Below are positions 1-8,914 of a stretch of 49,567 bases of DNA, piece after piece (the first letter of the stretch is position 1; each line of letters begins with the position of its first letter). The stretch comes from an uncultured Prevotellaceae bacterium (GTDB taxonomy: Bacteria; Bacteroidota; Bacteroidia; Bacteroidales; Bacteroidaceae), in assembly GCA_902799765.1 (NCBI GenBank), contig CADCBZ010000018.1, forward strand, positions 1 through 49,567. The letters are read 5' to 3'. The notes under the pieces were generated by a model that ran no database searches, was not told where the DNA came from, and saw only the letters and a list, made by a program, of their open reading frames with translations. The position numbers and the translations under genes were made by a program.

Positions 1-1
1 T

Positions 2-145
2 CTCAGACTGTTCTATCAATGGAAGCCGGAATATACGTTGGAGAAAGTTGTGGAGATGCTGAACAACTTCGAGTGGATACAGATCCAGACAGAGAATGAC
101 ACCCTATTCATAAAAACCACAGCTATCCCGGCCAAGGATTGCTAA
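2..145 (+). CDS. C-terminal end of a FecR-like anti-sigma factor (partial)
   Basis: An open frame enters from the left edge and stops at TAA 143-145, giving the last 47 residues of a protein. The segment reads as a short alpha/beta unit (TLEKVVEMLNNFEWIQI, then NDTLFIK), which resembles the DUF4974/STN-like end of Bacteroidetes FecR anti-sigma factors. Context fits: the next gene, 10 bp downstream, starts with an STN domain and continues into a TonB-dependent receptor, the usual sigma/FecR/receptor order. The family call rests on this short tail and on context, so it is tentative. Confidence 0.45.
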   Translation, partial: LRLFYQWKPEYTLEKVVEMLNNFEWIQIQTENDTLFIKTTAIPAKDC

Positions 146-155
146 AACGCTTACC

Positions 156-2664
156 ATGATGAAAAGATTATCATTCATACTATTGTTGTGTGCCATTGTA
201 TCAGTTGCAAGCGCACAAAAGATCACGCACACCTTTCAGGATGTCGCCCTTTCCGATGCCCTGAGATACATTCAAGAACAAACCACTGATTACAACATCA
301 CCTTTATCTACGATGAACTTGAAGACTTCCGCGTAACAACCCATCTGCAAAACAAACCTGTTCCCGATGCCATAGTGCAGCTGGCTGGCTTTTATCCTGT
401 ACGTGTGTACCCACAAGACAGATCTCCATCTGACGGGCACCATCATCGATGAGCAAGGTCAGCCCGTAGCCTATGCCAATATAGCATTGCTTAACCCTGC
501 CGATTCTACTCTGCTTAGTGGTGGTATTTCCAATGAGAGCGGTGTTTTTGTGATTCCCATTGATCAGCCAAATGTCATCGCTCGAATCTCCTATATCGGC
601 TACAAGACTATTTACAAGCAATGTCATAACACCGACCTCGGCACTATACGGATGCAGCCAGAGACGTTGACGTTGAAAGGCGTAACAGTGAAGGGCCATC
701 GACTTTTATATACAGCAACAGACAAAGGATTAAAAATATCAGTTCATGGTACACCATTAGAACAATTCGGTTCCGTTAGTGAAATGCTAACTCACCTGCC
801 ACTAATGATGAGTAATGGTGAAATTGCAGGTCGTGGCAAGCCGGAAATCTATATCAATAACAAGAAGGTACGCAACGAGGCAGAGTTGGAACGTTTGAGC
901 GCAGACGAAATTCTTCTTGCGGAGATCATCACCAATCCTGGAGTAGAATATGGAGCTGAAGTCACTTGTGTCATAAAGTTGAAGACCATCCGCAAGACTG
1001 GCGAGGGTTGGAGTGGGAATTTCTCTGCTAATTATAGTCAGGGTGAGAGAGGGAATAGTTATTTGAACGCAGCCCTAAACTATCGTCTTCGGAATGGCCT
1101 GGATTTCTTTGCCAAAGGAAATCTTAGACAGAAACAATCAATTATGTCTTATCCAGACAAGACAGAACTCATTACCTCCTGCATTTGGAACTATGATATG
1201 AATCTAGATTGGCATACAAATTACTATAGTTGGTATGCAGATTTGGGTTGGAACTGGGATATAACTGATCATCACTCTGTGGGATTTACTTATACACCTA
1301 GCAATTTCATAAAATACAAAGACCTGATAGAATCAGATGAACAAGTTAGACGAAATGGTGAACTTGTGGACGATATCCACAACACGACGGTTAAGAAACT
1401 GATACCCAGACTGGAGCATAGTCTGAATGCTTATTATGTTGGTGAGATAGGGAAATGGAATATTGATTTCAGCGCCGATTACTATAAAGGAGGTTTTCGT
1501 ATGGACATGGAAGGTATGACAGATGGTCAGCTGAATGCTACAAGTACCACAGATACAAAGAACCGGTTGATGGCAGAAAAGCTAACCATCACGGCTCCAG
1601 TACCCAAAGGGGATCTGACCTTTGGTGAAGAAGTCTCCGACGTAGACCGTACCAACGATTTTACGCAAAACGGATTTTCTGCCGACAGCCATATCCACCA
1701 GCATACCACAACATGGTCACTTTATGCAAACTATAGTATGATAGTCAAGGAATTTACCTTCAACGCAGGCATCCGCTGGCAGAATGAGTTAAACAACTAC
1801 TACCAAGACGAACTGCGCAACGAAGAAATGAGCAACAACTATCATGCGCTGATTCCAAATATCTCTGTCAACTATCGGACAGGGAAATGGAGCCACACGA
1901 TATCGTATAAGAGTATACGCAATAATCCGCAATACGATATGCTATTATCTTCCATCCTTTATGTAGGAAAGTATGAGTATCGTACTGGCAATCCTTACCT
2001 ACAACCGCAAACAGATGATAGGATTACTTGGGAGTCGCAATGGAAATGGATCCGCGCAGGACTGCAATACAGATACATAAAGAATCGTTATAATGATTTT
2101 CATACAGCGTATGATGACATCAACCACCCAGGTGTTATGCTCGTGGACTTTAGGGCAACGCCTACTGCCCAGTATTATGGACTCTTTATGAATTTTATGC
2201 CTAAAATCGGCATCTGGCAAATAGATTATTCTGCCAATTTCTATTTCCTCGATGAAGAATTGGAACCTCTCGGTGTCACTCACATATACAATGGTCTTTG
2301 TATGGACTTTAGCTTCGACAATACAATTACTTTGCCCCATTCATGGTTACTCAACATACATGCAACTATTGAGCCTTATTATGAATCAGGAGTTTATCAA
2401 CAGAAGGCAAAGGGTAGTCTGGATTTTCGCGTCAGCAAACAGTTCTTAAAGGACAAAAGCCTCAGAGTAGCTTTGTATGCCTATGACATCCTACATACCA
2501 GTAATGATAGAGTAACAGAATATAATGGAATCGGCTACAGGAGCGAATCAAATATCTATCGCGACCAGCGTCGTGTAGGCATAGATATCTCTTGGAAATT
2601 CAATGCAACACGAAGCCGCTACAAGGGTAGCCATGCCGGACAAAGCGAACGCAACCGACTATAA
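156..2664 (+). pseudogene. STN-domain TonB-dependent outer-membrane receptor, frameshifted
   Basis: Frame one (156-452) gives a signal peptide ending near ASAQ and a complete-looking STN domain, up to FYPVRV. A second frame, open from GTG 403 to TAA 2664, gives a carboxypeptidase-regulatory-like domain (TGTIIDEQGQPVAYANIALL), a plug-like region and an OMP_b-brl_3-type beta barrel rich in aromatic strands. From memory of the family, these parts are normally one protein, with roughly ten residues joining the STN domain to CTHKTD. Here CCTGTACGTG runs straight into TGTACCCAC, so a small out-of-frame deletion near 400-410 is the simplest reading. The barrel half has no proper start or signal peptide of its own. 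The alternative is two separate proteins, or a sequencing error. The substrate is unknown. Confidence 0.7.
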
Positions 2665-2690
2665 ATTCTCTCGCATGGGCAGTTGCCGGC

Positions 2691-2711
2691 TAAGGACTGA
2701 CGCTGTCCTTA
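2691..2711 (+). terminator. weak hairpin after the receptor pseudogene
   Basis: TAAGGAC (2691-2697) and GTCCTTA (2705-2711) form a perfect 7-bp stem around a 7-nt loop, 27 bp after the receptor stop. There is no T-tract, so it is at best a weak terminator or a 3'-end structure. Confidence 0.3.
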
Positions 2712-2754
2712 CTTAACGCTAATGGTGGATTATCCCAAGATCTATAATTTGCGC

Positions 2755-2808
2755 GATTTAAATCTAGCACTTGTTACATTTAATTGTAGCAAGTGCTAGA
2801 TTTAAATC
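2755..2808. repeat. 23-bp inverted repeat with 8-nt loop
   Basis: Positions 2755-2777 and 2786-2808 are reverse complements over 23 bp, with one position that would be a G-U pair in RNA. The loop is ATTTAATT. It lies between the convergent receptor pseudogene and the M15 peptidase gene. No run of T follows on either strand, so it is not a standard terminator. It could be a bidirectional transcript-end structure or a small mobile palindrome. Confidence 0.7.
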
Positions 2809-2914
2809 CAAGAAAAACAGATTAGTTGTGTCGTTAGTGTGCCTGTCAACTATCAGGGTTACAGAAGTCATGTAAGGGGTGTTCAGTAGTCATGTCCGAG
2901 TCGTCCCGATAATC

Positions 2915-3014
2915 CTTTACCCCTATTACAAGGCTATTGTAAGATCGTTACATGACTACTGTAATGGCATTACAGATTTGCTGTAATGGCGTTACAAGAT
3001 TGCTGTAATGAGCG
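2915..3014. repeat. 22-bp tandem palindromic repeats
   Basis: TTGTAA/CTGTAA starts recur at 2937, 2959, 2981 and 3003, and ATTACA/GTTACA at 2925, 2947, 2969 and 2991, all exactly 22 bp apart. Units 2959-2975 (perfect palindrome CTGTAATGGCATTACAG) and 2981-2996 are best preserved, and the outer units are degenerate. The rest of the 493-bp gap (2665-3157) shows no gene; AGTCATGTAA at 2866 has its inverted copy at 2948. The phasing of two helical turns suggests an array of dimer-binding sites, but no regulated gene starts nearby. Confidence 0.65.
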
Positions 3015-3157
3015 CTTATAGGTGTCTGTTTTGTTGTCATCCTGCACTTTGTTGTTACCACCCGTAATATGCTTGTTATCAATAGGTTATTGGACTGGTG
3101 ACAACAAAACAACAAATTCGAAGAAAAAAATATTTGCAGTATTAATCCGTGAGGTAA

Positions 3158-3817
3158 TTATTGGCGGTATTCGAAATGCTGGTAGTCCTTCATGGAACGC
3201 CAGGCGCCACCCCAGGAAAAACCGTGTTTGATGAAGAGTTTATAGCACAGATCGTCTGTAGTGATCTTATAACGGAAATCCTTTTTGCGATCTACATAAG
3301 GTACACTTGTGGCTGGCTCGACAATGCGATGACCGTCTTTCTTACTATAACGAACGTAAGGGTTGTAAAGGGGATTTATATCGATGGCTAAGCCGTAGGC
3401 ATGTTTTGACAGATGTTTGGTGTCAGACACGACACGATAATTGAAGCAACTTGTGTTGTTGGCACGCATCTGGCGTTCATCGTCGGCATCATAGTTATCA
3501 GGTAGGGTGATGCGCTGGATAGGATAACGGGCCTCGTAGAGCTCACGGAAAATGGTGAGTAGCTTGGAAGCAATCAGTTTGTTGCAGACAAGTTCGCCCT
3601 GATGGGTACGACCGTCGTAATCATAATGAAGCACGCGGAGATAACGTAGGTCTGCACGCTGGATATGGGGATTGGGCTGAAAACTGCGACCCTGCATGAG
3701 TTGCCAGATGCTATCAGGGACAGTCTGAGCGGTGAATCCCTCAGAAAATGTCTGGCCTTGCAGGCTCAAAGCACTGCAAAGCCAGACTATCAGACAAATA
3801 AATTTTATTCGTGTCAT
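3158..3817 (-). CDS. M15-family peptidase (D-Ala-D-Ala carboxypeptidase-like)
   Basis: This is a secreted protein of 219 residues with an N-terminal signal peptide ending near LQGQ. The M15 zinc site is visible: SKHAYGLAID supplies H139 and D146, and DYQHFEY supplies H214 with D211 as the likely base. Members cut D-Ala-D-Ala or peptide cross-links in peptidoglycan in the periplasm. Its start codon directly abuts the stop of the pyrophosphatase gene upstream, with no gap, so the two are probably co-transcribed. The exact substrate cannot be read from the sequence. Confidence 0.85.
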   Translation of the reverse strand: MTRIKFICLIVWLCSALSLQGQTFSEGFTAQTVPDSIWQLMQGRSFQPNPHIQRADLRYLRVLHYDYDGRTHQGELVCNKLIASKLLTIFRELYEARYPIQRITLPDNYDADDERQMRANNTSCFNYRVVSDTKHLSKHAYGLAIDINPLYNPYVRYSKKDGHRIVEPATSVPYVDRKKDFRYKITTDDLCYKLFIKHGFSWGGAWRSMKDYQHFEYRQ

Positions 3818-6007
3818 TTATGAGAAAGCCACGGTGAGTCCTGCCATGACAATGCTGACCATTGACATGAGCTTGATCAGAATGTTGAGCGATGGACCTG
3901 AGGTGTCTTTAAAAGGATCGCCTACGGTGTCGCCAACGATACAGGCCTTATGGGCAAACGAGCCCTTGCCGCCGAAGTTGCCTTCCTCGATATTCTTCTT
4001 GGCATTGTCCCAGGCACCACCGGCATTCGCCATAAAGACAGCGAGGGTGAAACCACCAGCCAGACCACCTACGAGCAGTCCAAGGACACCAGCCACACCG
4101 AGGATGATACCCACGACGATGGGGATAAGGATGGCAAGGATAGAGGGCACGATCATCTCATGCTGGGCGGCACGGGTAGAGATCTCCACACAACGACCAT
4201 AGTCGGGTGTGCCTGTTCCTTCGAGGATACCAGCAATCTCACGGAATTGACGGCGCACCTCTTGTACCATCTTCTCTGCTGCACGTCCTACAGCTTCCAT
4301 CGTCATACCACAGAACAGGAAGGCGGCCATCGCACCGATGAAGGCACCAACGATCACGCGTGGGTTCATGAGGTTGATCTGGAAGTAGTTCATGAAGTCG
4401 GGAATGGTAGCGTCGGAAGCGGCAATCACATCGCCTGCCACATTAGTCAAGGTCTGTCCGGCACGAGCCATTGCAATCTTGATCTCCTCGATATAAGAAG
4501 CGAGCAGGGCTAGAGCGGTAAGGGCTGCAGAACCGATGGCGAAACCCTTACCTGTAGCAGCTGTAGTGTTACCAAGTGCATCGAGCGAGTCGGTACGATG
4601 ACGAACCTCTTCGCCCAGTCCGCACATCTCGGCATTACCACCGGCATTGTCGGCGATAGGTCCATAAGCGTCGGTGGCGAGGGTGATGCCCAGCGTTGAG
4701 AGCATACCGACAGCAGCAATACCGATACCATAGAGACCGTGAGACAGGGATTCTGATGACATGGAGAGGTCGAAACCATTGGCACAGAGATAACTGAGCA
4801 TGATGGCAACACCAATTGTGATCACAGGAATGCAGGTAGAGATCATACCTGTACCGATACCCTTGATGATCACCGTAGCTGCACCAGTTTGTCCTGCCTC
4901 AGAGATCTTCTGGGTAGGCTTGTAAGAGTGAGAGGTATAGTACTCAGTAGCTTGTCCGATGATGACTCCGGCAGCCAGACCGGAGATAACGGAGAAGGAT
5001 AGGCCGAGCCAGTTCTCAATACCTAAAAGGTAGAGGATAGCGAATGAGGCCACAGCGATGAGAACGGCGCTGACATTTGTTCCTACTGAGAGTGAGTGGA
5101 GCAAATCCTTCATCGTGGCACCTTCCTTGGTACGTACCAGGAAGATTCCCAAGAGAGAGAGGAACACACCTACGGCTGCAATGAGCATCGGAGCGATAAC
5201 TGCTTTCAGCTGGATGTCGAGACCTGCCACACCGAAGGCAGCAGCACCGAGGGCAGCGGTAGAGAGTACGGAACCACAATACGACTCGTAGAGGTCGGCA
5301 CCCATACCAGCCACGTCACCTACGTTATCACCGACATTATCAGCAATGGTAGCGGGGTTGCGGGGATCGTCCTCAGGGATATCGGCTTCGACCTTACCCA
5401 CGATGTCGGCACCCACATCGGCAGCCTTGGTGTAGATACCACCACCCACACGGGCGAAAAGAGCCTGTGTAGAGGCACCCATACCGAAGGTCAGCATGGT
5501 GGTGGTAATAGAGATAAGTCCGTCGGCATCAAAGTGGTTGAGTACAACAAACCAGATGGCGATGTCGAGCAGACCAAGACCCACCACAGTGAGTCCCATG
5601 ACGGCACCAGAACGGAAGGCAATCTTAAGTCCGGCATCCAGACTCTCACGTGCAGCATTCGCCGTACGAGCAGAGGCATAGGTGGCGGTTTTCATACCGA
5701 AGAAACCTGCCAGACCGGAGAAGAAACCACCCGTGAGGAAGGCAAAGGGTACCCAGGGGTTCTGTACGTTCAGGCCATAGGCCATGAAGGCAAAGAGGGC
5801 GCAGAGCACCACAAACACGATGCAGACCACCTTATACTGCTGTTTCAGGTAGGCCATAGCACCTTTACGCACATAGAGTGCAATCTCTTTCATACGGGGC
5901 GTGCCTTCGTCGGCGGCCATCATCTGGCGGAAGAAGAACCACGCCATGCCCAGTGCCACGAGCGATGCTACGGGCACGAGCCAGAATACTGAGGGGATGT
6001 TCATCAT
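3818..6007 (-). CDS. hppA: K+-dependent membrane-bound pyrophosphatase (Na+ and/or H+ pump)
   Basis: This 729-residue polytopic inner-membrane protein hydrolyses pyrophosphate to pump cations. It carries the family signatures ADIVGKVEADIPEDDPRNPA and DNVGDNVGDVAGMGADLYES in the first half, and DNAGGNAEM and GDTVGDPFKDTSGPSLNILI later. The segment GNTTAATGKGFAIGSA has Ala where K+-independent enzymes have Lys, which indicates the K+-dependent class. Many Bacteroidetes members pump Na+, or Na+ and H+, but that is family knowledge. The length is normal and the start ATG at 6007 gives the expected hydrophobic N-terminus. It lies between the acidic protein gene (41 bp upstream) and the M15 peptidase (0 bp downstream). 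Confidence 0.96.
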   Translation of the reverse strand: MMNIPSVFWLVPVASLVALGMAWFFFRQMMAADEGTPRMKEIALYVRKGAMAYLKQQYKVVCIVFVVLCALFAFMAYGLNVQNPWVPFAFLTGGFFSGLAGFFGMKTATYASARTANAARESLDAGLKIAFRSGAVMGLTVVGLGLLDIAIWFVVLNHFDADGLISITTTMLTFGMGASTQALFARVGGGIYTKAADVGADIVGKVEADIPEDDPRNPATIADNVGDNVGDVAGMGADLYESYCGSVLSTAALGAAAFGVAGLDIQLKAVIAPMLIAAVGVFLSLLGIFLVRTKEGATMKDLLHSLSVGTNVSAVLIAVASFAILYLLGIENWLGLSFSVISGLAAGVIIGQATEYYTSHSYKPTQKISEAGQTGAATVIIKGIGTGMISTCIPVITIGVAIMLSYLCANGFDLSMSSESLSHGLYGIGIAAVGMLSTLGITLATDAYGPIADNAGGNAEMCGLGEEVRHRTDSLDALGNTTAATGKGFAIGSAALTALALLASYIEEIKIAMARAGQTLTNVAGDVIAASDATIPDFMNYFQINLMNPRVIVGAFIGAMAAFLFCGMTMEAVGRAAEKMVQEVRRQFREIAGILEGTGTPDYGRCVEISTRAAQHEMIVPSILAILIPIVVGIILGVAGVLGLLVGGLAGGFTLAVFMANAGGAWDNAKKNIEEGNFGGKGSFAHKACIVGDTVGDPFKDTSGPSLNILIKLMSMVSIVMAGLTVAFS

Positions 6008-6048
6008 TACAGGGGCTTTTTAAAAGTTTATTGTTTTTGGAAAATAGG

Positions 6049-6882
6049 TTATTCCTCTACATAGTCAAGCATATTGGCTGCTTCGTCTTCAGGATCATCG
6101 GTACCCAGGTCCATCATCGTGGAGTAGTTGTCCTCGTTGATCTCATCATCGTTGGGATCCTGTACATCCTCATCTTCCTCGTCGTGAGAACTGTAGTTGT
6201 CTTCTACCTCGTAGTCCTCATTGTCTTCATCGGTCTCTTCCTTGTCTTCGTCGTCCTTTTCAGAGAACTTCATCTTGATCTTTTCTTCCTCGGGCTTGAG
6301 TTTGGCAAAGATAGCCTCTACCCAGCCGCCTTTGGCCACTTCAAGCACATCGAAGCCATCATCCACTTTCTTCTCATACATGCCGCCTTTCTTGTGGAGA
6401 CGGTCTTTGGGAAGTGTCGTTGTGGAGATGTCGAAGCCACTGAGGATAATATCTTGGATAGATTGAGACAGGGAATCCCAGCCACCACCAAAGTTTCGGT
6501 CGATAACCTCCAGCAACTTGGCTGCGGATATGTGGCGGATGTTCTCGTAGGAGAGATCGGTGACACGCGTAATAGGGCGCTTCTTGATAGCCCAGAGGAA
6601 TTTAAGGTTCTCGTCGAACTTGATATCCATGACCTTATAGCCACGCTTCTCGTAGCCCTTCTTGACAGCAGGGGCCTCGTCCTTGATCTCCTCAATCAGG
6701 AAGGCACTCTTGAAGATGTCAAGATAATGCTGGATGTTCTCTTTTACTTCTGCGTCTTTCGTAGCTGCCTCCCACATACGGAACACATCGTTTTCCTGAA
6801 TGTCCCAAACACTGTTTTTGGTAACAGCCTTAATAGATAATGCGGGGTTGCTCTCGGGTTGTTGTTGTTTCGTTCTTGCCAT
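6049..6882 (-). CDS. hypothetical protein with a very acidic C-terminal tail
   Basis: I do not recognise a family. The preferred start is ATG 6882 (MARTKQQQ), 277 residues, rather than the longer frame to 6903, because a promoter -7 element sits at 6901-6908. The first two thirds look globular, with no signal peptide or membrane segment. The last ~75 residues are a low-complexity Asp/Glu-rich tail beginning after KMKFSEKDDEDKEE. Acidic tails often occur in proteins that mimic nucleic acid or bind basic partners, but nothing specific supports a function. It is first in a likely minus-strand unit with the pyrophosphatase and M15 peptidase. Confidence 0.75.
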   Translation of the reverse strand: MARTKQQQPESNPALSIKAVTKNSVWDIQENDVFRMWEAATKDAEVKENIQHYLDIFKSAFLIEEIKDEAPAVKKGYEKRGYKVMDIKFDENLKFLWAIKKRPITRVTDLSYENIRHISAAKLLEVIDRNFGGGWDSLSQSIQDIILSGFDISTTTLPKDRLHKKGGMYEKKVDDGFDVLEVAKGGWVEAIFAKLKPEEEKIKMKFSEKDDEDKEETDEDNEDYEVEDNYSSHDEEDEDVQDPNDDEINEDNYSTMMDLGTDDPEDEAANMLDYVEE

Positions 6883-6900
6883 AATATTACAAATTTTCTG

Positions 6901-6932
6901 CAAATGTAACCACTTTATTTTTTATTAGCAAG
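6901..6932 (-). promoter_or_regulatory. promoter for the acidic-protein/hppA/M15 unit
   Basis: On the minus strand, TACATTTG (6901-6908) matches the TAnnTTTG -7 element. CTTG (6929-6932) lies 20 bp upstream as a one-mismatch -33 element. It is back-to-back with the rarA promoter. Confidence 0.65.
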
Positions 6933-6968
6933 TTTTTGGGCAATATTTTTTTTAATAATTGAAATAAA

Positions 6969-7000
6969 TTTGGTTTTTAGCCGACTTATTCGTAATTTTG
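6969..7000 (+). promoter_or_regulatory. perfect Bacteroidetes promoter for rarA
   Basis: TTTG at 6969-6972 is separated by exactly 20 bp from TAATTTTG at 6993-7000. The rarA ATG is at 7010, so the mRNA leader can only be a few nucleotides long. Confidence 0.85.
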
Positions 7001-7009
7001 CACCAAAAT

Positions 7010-8284
7010 ATGGCTCAACCGTTAGCTGAAAGACTCAGACCTCGCACGCTCGAAGATTATATCGGACAGCAACATCTGGTAGGCGAGGGGGCCGTCCTGC
7101 GAAAGATGATCGAAGCAGGGCGGATTTCGTCGTTTATACTCTGGGGACCTCCAGGCGTGGGTAAGACCACCTTGGCACAAATCATTGCCAACAAGCTTGA
7201 AACACCCTTCTATACGCTGTCGGCAGTGACCAGTGGCGTGAAAGATGTGAGGGATGTCATTGAGAAGGCCCAGAAAGTGCGGTTCTTCAACGAGGCTTCA
7301 CCTATTTTATTTATTGACGAGATCCATCGTTTTTCGAAGTCACAACAAGATTCATTGTTAGGAGCTGTGGAAAAAGGGATTGTGACACTGATTGGTGCTA
7401 CTACGGAGAATCCGTCGTTTGAGGTGATTCGTCCGTTGCTTTCGCGCTGTCAACTCTATGTTCTAAAGACGTTGGAAAAAGACGATCTCCTAACGTTACT
7501 CGACAGGGCCATCCACACAGACAGTATCCTGAAGGAGCGAGATATTGATTTGAAGGAGACGGGTGCTATGCTGCGCTATTGTGGCGGTGACGCCCGAAAA
7601 CTGCTGAATATCCTTGAACTCATGGTGGAAGCAGAACCTGAGGGTACTGTAGTCATCACCGATGAGATGGTTAAGAATCGTCTGCAGCAGAATCCACTTG
7701 CTTACGACAAGGACGGAGAGATGCATTACGACATCATCTCAGCTTTTATCAAAAGTATCAGAGGCTCTGATCCTGATGCCGCCCTCTATTGGCTGGCTAG
7801 AATGATCGAGGGTGGGGAGGATCCACAGTTTATCGCCCGCCGTCTGATTATCAGTGCTTCTGAAGATATCGGACTGGCGAACCCCAATGCCCTGCTGCTG
7901 GCAAATGCAGCCTTTGATGCTGTGATGAAAATAGGTTGGCCTGAAGGCAGGATTCCCTTGGCGGAGGCAACTGTATATCTTGCCACTTCACCGAAGAGCA
8001 ATAGTGCCTATCTTGGGGTTGATGCGGCATTGGCTAAGGTTAGGGAGACTGGCAACCAACCTGTACCGTTACCTATTAGAAACGCGCCTACACAGTTGAT
8101 GAAGGAACTGGGTTATCATGACGGTTATAAATATCCCCACGACTATCCTGGGCACTTTACGGAACAACAGTATCTGCCTGATACGTTGGTGAACGAGCGA
8201 TTCTGGCACGGACAGCATAATCCCACGGAAGAGAAGCTGTATCAGCGTATGGTGAATTATTGGGGAAATAGATACGAAAAATGA
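7010..8284 (+). CDS. rarA: replication-associated recombination protein A, AAA+ ATPase
   Basis: This cytoplasmic AAA+ ATPase of 424 residues acts at stalled replication forks and belongs to the clamp-loader-like RarA/MgsA/WRNIP1 family. Walker A is GPPGVGKTT (about residues 46-54), Walker B is LFIDEIHRF, and the typical start AQPLAERLRPRTLEDYIGQ is present. The C-terminal tetramerisation region is complete. The frame opens at TTG 6998, but that codon lies inside the -7 promoter element, so ATG 7010 is the start. The stop overlaps the next gene by 4 bp, so the genes are translationally coupled. Confidence 0.95.
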   Translation: MAQPLAERLRPRTLEDYIGQQHLVGEGAVLRKMIEAGRISSFILWGPPGVGKTTLAQIIANKLETPFYTLSAVTSGVKDVRDVIEKAQKVRFFNEASPILFIDEIHRFSKSQQDSLLGAVEKGIVTLIGATTENPSFEVIRPLLSRCQLYVLKTLEKDDLLTLLDRAIHTDSILKERDIDLKETGAMLRYCGGDARKLLNILELMVEAEPEGTVVITDEMVKNRLQQNPLAYDKDGEMHYDIISAFIKSIRGSDPDAALYWLARMIEGGEDPQFIARRLIISASEDIGLANPNALLLANAAFDAVMKIGWPEGRIPLAEATVYLATSPKSNSAYLGVDAALAKVRETGNQPVPLPIRNAPTQLMKELGYHDGYKYPHDYPGHFTEQQYLPDTLVNERFWHGQHNPTEEKLYQRMVNYWGNRYEK

Positions 8285-8904
8285 TGGATCAGGATATGAT
8301 CATACATATGATTGAGTTGTTGGGTACGTTTGCATTTGCAATTTCTGGTATCCGACATGCAGCTGCGAAACAGTTCGACTGGTTCGGTGGCTATGTATGC
8401 GGCGTGGCGGTGGCCATAGGTGGCGGTACGATTCGTGATGTGATGCTCGGAACAACACCATTTTGGATGACAACTCCTATATATCTGATCTGTACAGGTG
8501 TGGCATTACTCACTGTGGCCTTTTTCGGTCGTTGGATGGAGCCATTAAAGAATGCGTGGTTTGTATTTGACACCTTAGGTTTGGCCCTGTTCACGATTGC
8601 TGGTATCCAGAAGAGCATCACTTTCGGACAACCATTCTGGGTGGCCATCATCATGGGGTGTATCACTGGTTCAGCTGGTGGCGTGATTCGTGATGTGTTG
8701 CTAAACAATGAACCTGTGATCTTCCATAAGGAGATTTATGCGATGGCATGTGTGCTGGGTGGTCTCGTTTATTGGGGGCTCATCAACCTAGGCCTCTCAT
8801 CAGAGTGGAGTGCAATCGTGAGTTTCGTGGTAACCTGTCTGATAAGGTTCCTTGCAGTGAGGTATCATATCTCATTACCTATACTAAAAGAAATTAAAGA
8901 ATAA
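8281..8904 (+). CDS. TRIC/UPF0126-family cation channel (YadS/YicG-like)
   Basis: This 207-residue inner-membrane protein has about six or seven hydrophobic segments and two related halves. Each half carries the family's glycine-rich motif: GGGTIRDVMLG in the first, GSAGGVIRDVLL in the second. Prokaryotic TRIC proteins are trimeric monovalent-cation channels. The physiological role here is unknown. The start overlaps the rarA stop (ATGA), and dnaB follows after 10 bp, so it probably sits inside a rarA-dnaB operon. Confidence 0.88.
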   Translation: MMDQDMIIHMIELLGTFAFAISGIRHAAAKQFDWFGGYVCGVAVAIGGGTIRDVMLGTTPFWMTTPIYLICTGVALLTVAFFGRWMEPLKNAWFVFDTLGLALFTIAGIQKSITFGQPFWVAIIMGCITGSAGGVIRDVLLNNEPVIFHKEIYAMACVLGGLVYWGLINLGLSSEWSAIVSFVVTCLIRFLAVRYHISLPILKEIKE

Positions 8905-8914
8905 AACAATATAA

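Noticed and set aside
5096-5992. Plus-strand frame of 298 residues
   Set aside because: It is antisense to the pyrophosphatase gene; the sequence is low-complexity in His/Gly/Thr and has no family features.
5878-6840. Plus-strand frame of 320 residues
   Set aside because: It is antisense to hppA and the acidic gene; the Val/Leu/Phe richness mirrors Asp/Glu codons of the acidic tail.
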